Source of the DNA: Clostridia bacterium
Lineage (GTDB): Bacteria > Bacillota_A > Clostridia > Christensenellales > Aristaeellaceae
Direction: 5' to 3'
Assembly (NCBI GenBank): GCA_017938785.1
Contig: JAGBAU010000261.1
Span: forward strand, 1 to 7,552
Length of the DNA stretch: 7,552 bases
Under the pieces are notes generated by a model. It was not told the origin of the DNA, did no database searches, and saw only the letters and a list, made by a program, of their open reading frames with translations. Below are positions 5,613 through 7,552 of this stretch, in pieces (the stretch's first letter is position 1; every line of letters starts with the position of its first letter). The translations under genes were made by a program, and so were the position numbers.

Positions 5613-6032
5613 ATGGATCGGACCGGGCTGTGGAGTGAGAATAAGGCTAAGAAGAAAAAGAATCAATACCAGCAGAGAAACCGCAGTGTGCGCCCGGAAC
5701 CGCCCAGAATCAAGCAGCTCAAGCCCGTGATCGCCGTGAGCCTGGCCTCCTTCGGCCTGCACATGGCGGCGGCTTGCATCGTATTGGAAAATGACATGCA
5801 GGCGGGCGTGCTGATCGGCTGCCTTACCCCCCTGCTGGCCTGGGGCGCAGTGACCGAGCGCAGGAAGAATAAGCTCACCCTGGGCACAGCGCTGGGTTCC
5901 GTCTGCATCGGCGCCATCCTGCCGGGCATCTATCTGGTGGGCAAGCACCTGTGGTGGGGCGTGGGCTGCTTTGCGGAAGCGGCGCTGCTGTTCGGCGCGC
6001 TGGCGCTCATCTGGAAGAACCTGAAGAAATAA
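5613..6032 (+). CDS. Small four-helix membrane protein of unknown function
   Basis: I do not recognise this 139-residue protein. Residues 1-37 are hydrophilic and basic, with AKKKKNQYQQRNRS (12-25) and a proline-rich PEPPR, so the N-terminus should be cytoplasmic. Four hydrophobic segments follow at about 38-58, 63-80, 88-110 and 114-134, ending in a short basic tail KNLKK. Two loops are basic (TERRKNK, 81-87). No catalytic motif is visible. ATG 5613 is preferred over TTG 5556 because a promoter lies between them. It has only AGGAA two bases away, so initiation may be near-leaderless. GTG 5688 is a less likely alternative. It is divergent from mscS and has its own promoter and terminator. Coding potential is supported by GC-rich third positions matching neighbours. 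Confidence 0.72.
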   Translation: MDRTGLWSENKAKKKKNQYQQRNRSVRPEPPRIKQLKPVIAVSLASFGLHMAAACIVLENDMQAGVLIGCLTPLLAWGAVTERRKNKLTLGTALGSVCIGAILPGIYLVGKHLWWGVGCFAEAALLFGALALIWKNLKK

Positions 6033-6282
6033 AAAACGGGGCAAAGACCAAAGCCAGGCTGAAAAATACAGCCTGGCTTTTATCATTGTAATTCCAATCC
6101 TGATAAGAACTATTCATAGACGCAATCGCGATAAGTGTTATCACTATAACCGCACACAATGAAATAAGAATCCATCGAATCGTTTTGGCCTTTAATATAC
6201 TTCTTAACATCCACTTATTTACGGGATTTTCCCCGTCAGATTCATGCTCTGCGAACTGTTCGATAAAGGATTTAGAGAACCA
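6007..6282 (-). pseudogene. Possible gene remnant: headless single-helix membrane protein frame
   Basis: A minus-strand frame is open from just after TAA 6285-6283 to 6007. The stretch EQFAEHESDGENPVNKWM followed by LRSILKAKTIRW and one hydrophobic helix (ISLCAVIVITLIAIAS) looks like genuine protein. The only ATG is internal (6210, 67 codons) and has no convincing ribosome binding site. No ATG, GTG or TTG precedes it in frame, and its beginning overlaps the end of the EamA gene by 11 bases. The 3' part reads antisense through a terminator into the preceding gene, so the original C-terminus is lost. It may be a fragment left by an insertion or deletion, or chance. Apart from this frame I see nothing in 6081-6271. 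Confidence 0.3.
6050..6080 (+). terminator. Intrinsic terminator of the small membrane protein gene
   Basis: A perfect 12-bp stem, AAAGCCAGGCTG (6050-6061) with CAGCCTGGCTTT (6069-6080), has a 7-base A-rich loop. It begins 18 bases after the stop and ends in TTTTAT. It also marks the left edge of the AT-rich island. Confidence 0.85.
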
Positions 6283-6685
6283 TTATCATAGTTCCGATTC
6301 CGATAAGTATGCATCCTATCAACGATTTCGTTGTAAACTGCTCATGTAAGAATATAAATGCCAAAATCAATGTGATCACAACGCTTAGCTTGTCAATGGC
6401 AACAACTTTTGACACATCACCCAGCTGCAATGCCTTGTAATAGCACAGCCAGGAAACGCCCGTTGCCAATCCGGACATGATCAGAAACAGCCAGCTTCTT
6501 TTGCTGATTGCTGTAATTTCGTTCTGTTCATTCGTGAGGAAAACCATCCCCCATGCCATAACAACGACAACAACAGTCCTGATGGCTGTCGCAAGATTTG
6601 AACTGACGCCGTCTATGCCGATCTTTGCCAGTATAGAAGTAAGTGCTGCAAATATTGCAGACAGGAATGCGAGCACAAACCACAT
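6272..6685 (-). CDS. Half-size EamA-family membrane protein
   Basis: This 137-residue protein holds a single EamA repeat with about five helices (2-22, 32-50, 64-83, 93-113, 121-137). It matches the known half-size DMT proteins of about 140 residues, which are thought to work as dimers. Recognisable segments are FLSAIFAALTSILAKIGIDG (7-26), NLATAIRTVVV (30-40), WLCYYKALQLGDVSKVVAIDKL (split 79-100) and LHEQFT (113-118) before the last helix. The sequence begins at helix 1 and ends at helix 5, so it is not a truncated ten-helix carrier. ATG 6685 is preferred over TTG 6709 because GAGGAGG lies 9 bases upstream. The substrate is unknown. Its AT-rich codon usage differs sharply from neighbouring genes, which suggests horizontal acquisition. 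Confidence 0.88.
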   Translation of the reverse strand: MWFVLAFLSAIFAALTSILAKIGIDGVSSNLATAIRTVVVVVMAWGMVFLTNEQNEITAISKRSWLFLIMSGLATGVSWLCYYKALQLGDVSKVVAIDKLSVVITLILAFIFLHEQFTTKSLIGCILIGIGTMIMVL

Positions 6686-6694
6686 ACGATATTT

Positions 6695-6701
6695 CCTCCT
6701 C
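6695..6701 (-). promoter_or_regulatory. Ribosome binding site deciding the half-size EamA start
   Basis: GAGGAGG on the minus strand is 9 bases before ATG 6685. It would be inside the coding region if TTG 6709 were the start. Confidence 0.85.
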
Positions 6702-6732
6702 GGATTCAAGTTCGTTTTGCTGGTTTTATACT

Positions 6733-6741
6733 ATCATAACA
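6733..6741 (-). promoter_or_regulatory. Candidate promoter of half-size EamA gene, extended -10
   Basis: On the minus strand TGT-TATGAT forms an extended -10 about 48 bases before the ATG. No convincing -35 is visible; that position falls within the terminator stem upstream. Confidence 0.4.
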
Positions 6742-6758
6742 GGAGCGTAGATTCAAGA

Positions 6759-6790
6759 ACAGGCACAGCAGATCAAAATGCTGTGCCTGT
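6759..6790 (-). terminator. Terminator hairpin after the HAD phosphatase gene
   Basis: A perfect 12-bp stem, ACAGGCACAGCA (6759-6770) with TGCTGTGCCTGT (6779-6790), has an 8-base loop. It begins 9 bases after the HAD stop on the minus strand. The following minus-strand tract TTCTTGAATCT is only moderately T-rich. It marks the right edge of the AT-rich island. Confidence 0.65.
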
Positions 6791-6799
6791 GAACTTGTT

Positions 6800-7513
6800 T
6801 TATACGCGCTGGGTTTCGATGTAGGCCATCAGTTCGCCGAAGCTGCCCTGGGGATAGCGGGAAATATCCGCTTCCTTGCGGTTGAGCAGGCAGTCGGTCA
6901 GCAGGAACACGCGCATGCCGAGGGTTTCGGCGATCATGTCCTCATGGGCGTCGTTGCCCACCATCAGGCATTCGGCGGGATCGCAGCCGATCCTGGCGAG
7001 GATATCCCGGTAGTAATCCGGGTTGGGCTTGCAGTGGCAGGAGTTTTCGTAGGTGGTGTAGAGCTCGAAATCATCCTTGTTCAGGCCTGCCCAGCGGATG
7101 CGGCTTTCGGTGGCTGTGGCGGGGAACAGGGGATTGGTGGCAAGCACCAGCCGGTAGCCCATGGCCTTGAGTTTCTGCACGCATTCGTTGGCGGCGGGAT
7201 TGTAGCCGCAGGAATGCTGTATGTTCTGGAAATCCGTGCGGTAGAATTCGGCGAAGGTGGGCTCATCCTTGCGCACATGCTCGCCCAGGATGCCGGCGAA
7301 GCAGTTCCAGAAGGCTTCAAAGTTCAGGCAGCTGCCGTCGTTTTTCACCATGGCGGCCACGCCCTTCCAGAGCGCGTCGAACAGGGATTTGGATTCGTAG
7401 CCCAGGGGCGCCAGTTTTATGGCCAGGCGCTTGAAATAATCGGCGGTGAAGGCGTCCTGGTCCATGGGGAGCAGGGTGCCGTCCAGGTCAAAGAATATGG
7501 TGGTGAGCTTCAT
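6800..7513 (-). CDS. HAD-superfamily hydrolase (probable phosphatase)
   Basis: This 237-residue cytoplasmic enzyme probably hydrolyses a small phosphate ester with Mg2+. All four HAD motifs are present: motif I FFDLDGTLL (7-15) with nucleophile D9 and acid D11; motif II VLATNP (123-128) with T126; motif III K162 in CKPNPDYY (161-168); and motif IV MVGNDAHEDM (184-193) with D188 and D192. The region between motifs I and II (about 15-110) is a helical cap, as in phosphoglycolate phosphatase-like members. The substrate cannot be read from sequence. ATG 7513 has AAAGGA only 4 bases upstream, which is short but usable. An upstream frame on the same strand ends 12 bases earlier, suggesting an operon continuing beyond the window. 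Confidence 0.92.
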   Translation of the reverse strand: MKLTTIFFDLDGTLLPMDQDAFTADYFKRLAIKLAPLGYESKSLFDALWKGVAAMVKNDGSCLNFEAFWNCFAGILGEHVRKDEPTFAEFYRTDFQNIQHSCGYNPAANECVQKLKAMGYRLVLATNPLFPATATESRIRWAGLNKDDFELYTTYENSCHCKPNPDYYRDILARIGCDPAECLMVGNDAHEDMIAETLGMRVFLLTDCLLNRKEADISRYPQGSFGELMAYIETQRV

Positions 7514-7525
7514 AGGTTCCTTTCG

Positions 7526-7552
7526 TCAGGTCCGGTAGAGGATGCCCAGGTA
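7526..7552 (-). CDS. Possible C-terminus of an upstream gene
   Basis: The minus strand at the edge reads YLGILYRT then TGA, ending 12 bases before the HAD start. The residues look protein-like and the spacing fits an operon, but eight codons cannot be identified. A second frame (ending LTASSTGPDERNL-like, stop overlapping the HAD ATG) is also open, so the choice is uncertain. Confidence 0.3.
   Translation of the reverse strand, partial: YLGILYRT

Noticed and set aside
6080..6310. Possible repeat between the half-size EamA 3' end and sequence near 6085-6130
   Set aside because: Both contain CTTATC-G-AT-G-like stretches on the minus strand, but the match is short and gapped, and both segments encode or resemble hydrophobic helices, so similarity by composition is likely.
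6703..6757. GATTCAAG direct repeat at 6703-6710 and 6750-6757
   Set aside because: Eight bases in AT-rich non-coding DNA with no further structure is not convincing.

Overview
The window looks like chromosomal DNA of a GC-rich, anaerobic, probably gut-associated member of the Clostridia. This is inferred from the gene set (class I Fe-S fumarase split into two subunits, a CitX-CitG fusion, a YtrA-like GntR regulator), strong AGGAGG-type ribosome binding sites and a dispersed-repeat-like intergenic element. No marker gene fixes the taxon. There are no RNA genes, CRISPR arrays, insertion sequences or phage genes.

Left half, all on +. The 5'-truncated alpha subunit (1-681) and complete beta subunit (683-1240) of a class I fumarate hydratase are one base apart. 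After a 67-base gap with a GC-rich hairpin comes a three-gene cassette: a GntR regulator with an unassigned alpha/beta sensor domain (1308-2264), a fused CitX-CitG enzyme that makes and attaches the citrate lyase prosthetic group (2267-3622), and a ten-helix EamA/DMT transporter (3606-4472). Spacing of 2 bases and an overlap of 17 bases argue for one translationally coupled operon. The citrate lyase subunits that CitXG should serve are not in the window. Fumarase plus a citrate lyase maturation enzyme would fit citrate fermentation through oxaloacetate, malate and fumarate, but that link is inferred.

Middle. Between the + operon and a convergent mscS-type channel gene (4615-5409, -) lie a folded palindromic repeat (4476-4538), a bidirectional terminator (4546-4569) and a small stem-loop flanked by 13-bp direct repeats that duplicate the end of mscS (4568-4626). 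Upstream of mscS is a compact divergent control region: two minus-strand promoters, a 70-bp foldable element between 10-bp direct repeats, a perfect 12-bp palindrome, and a plus-strand promoter for a small four-helix membrane protein (5613-6032).

Right part. An AT-rich island (about 6081-6790), bounded by two terminator hairpins, carries a half-size EamA protein (6272-6685, -) and an apparently beheaded open frame (6007-6282, -). Hand counts give about 37% G+C there against about 62% in flanking genes, so it may be a foreign insertion. The window ends with a HAD-family phosphatase (6800-7513, -) and perhaps the last eight codons of an upstream gene.
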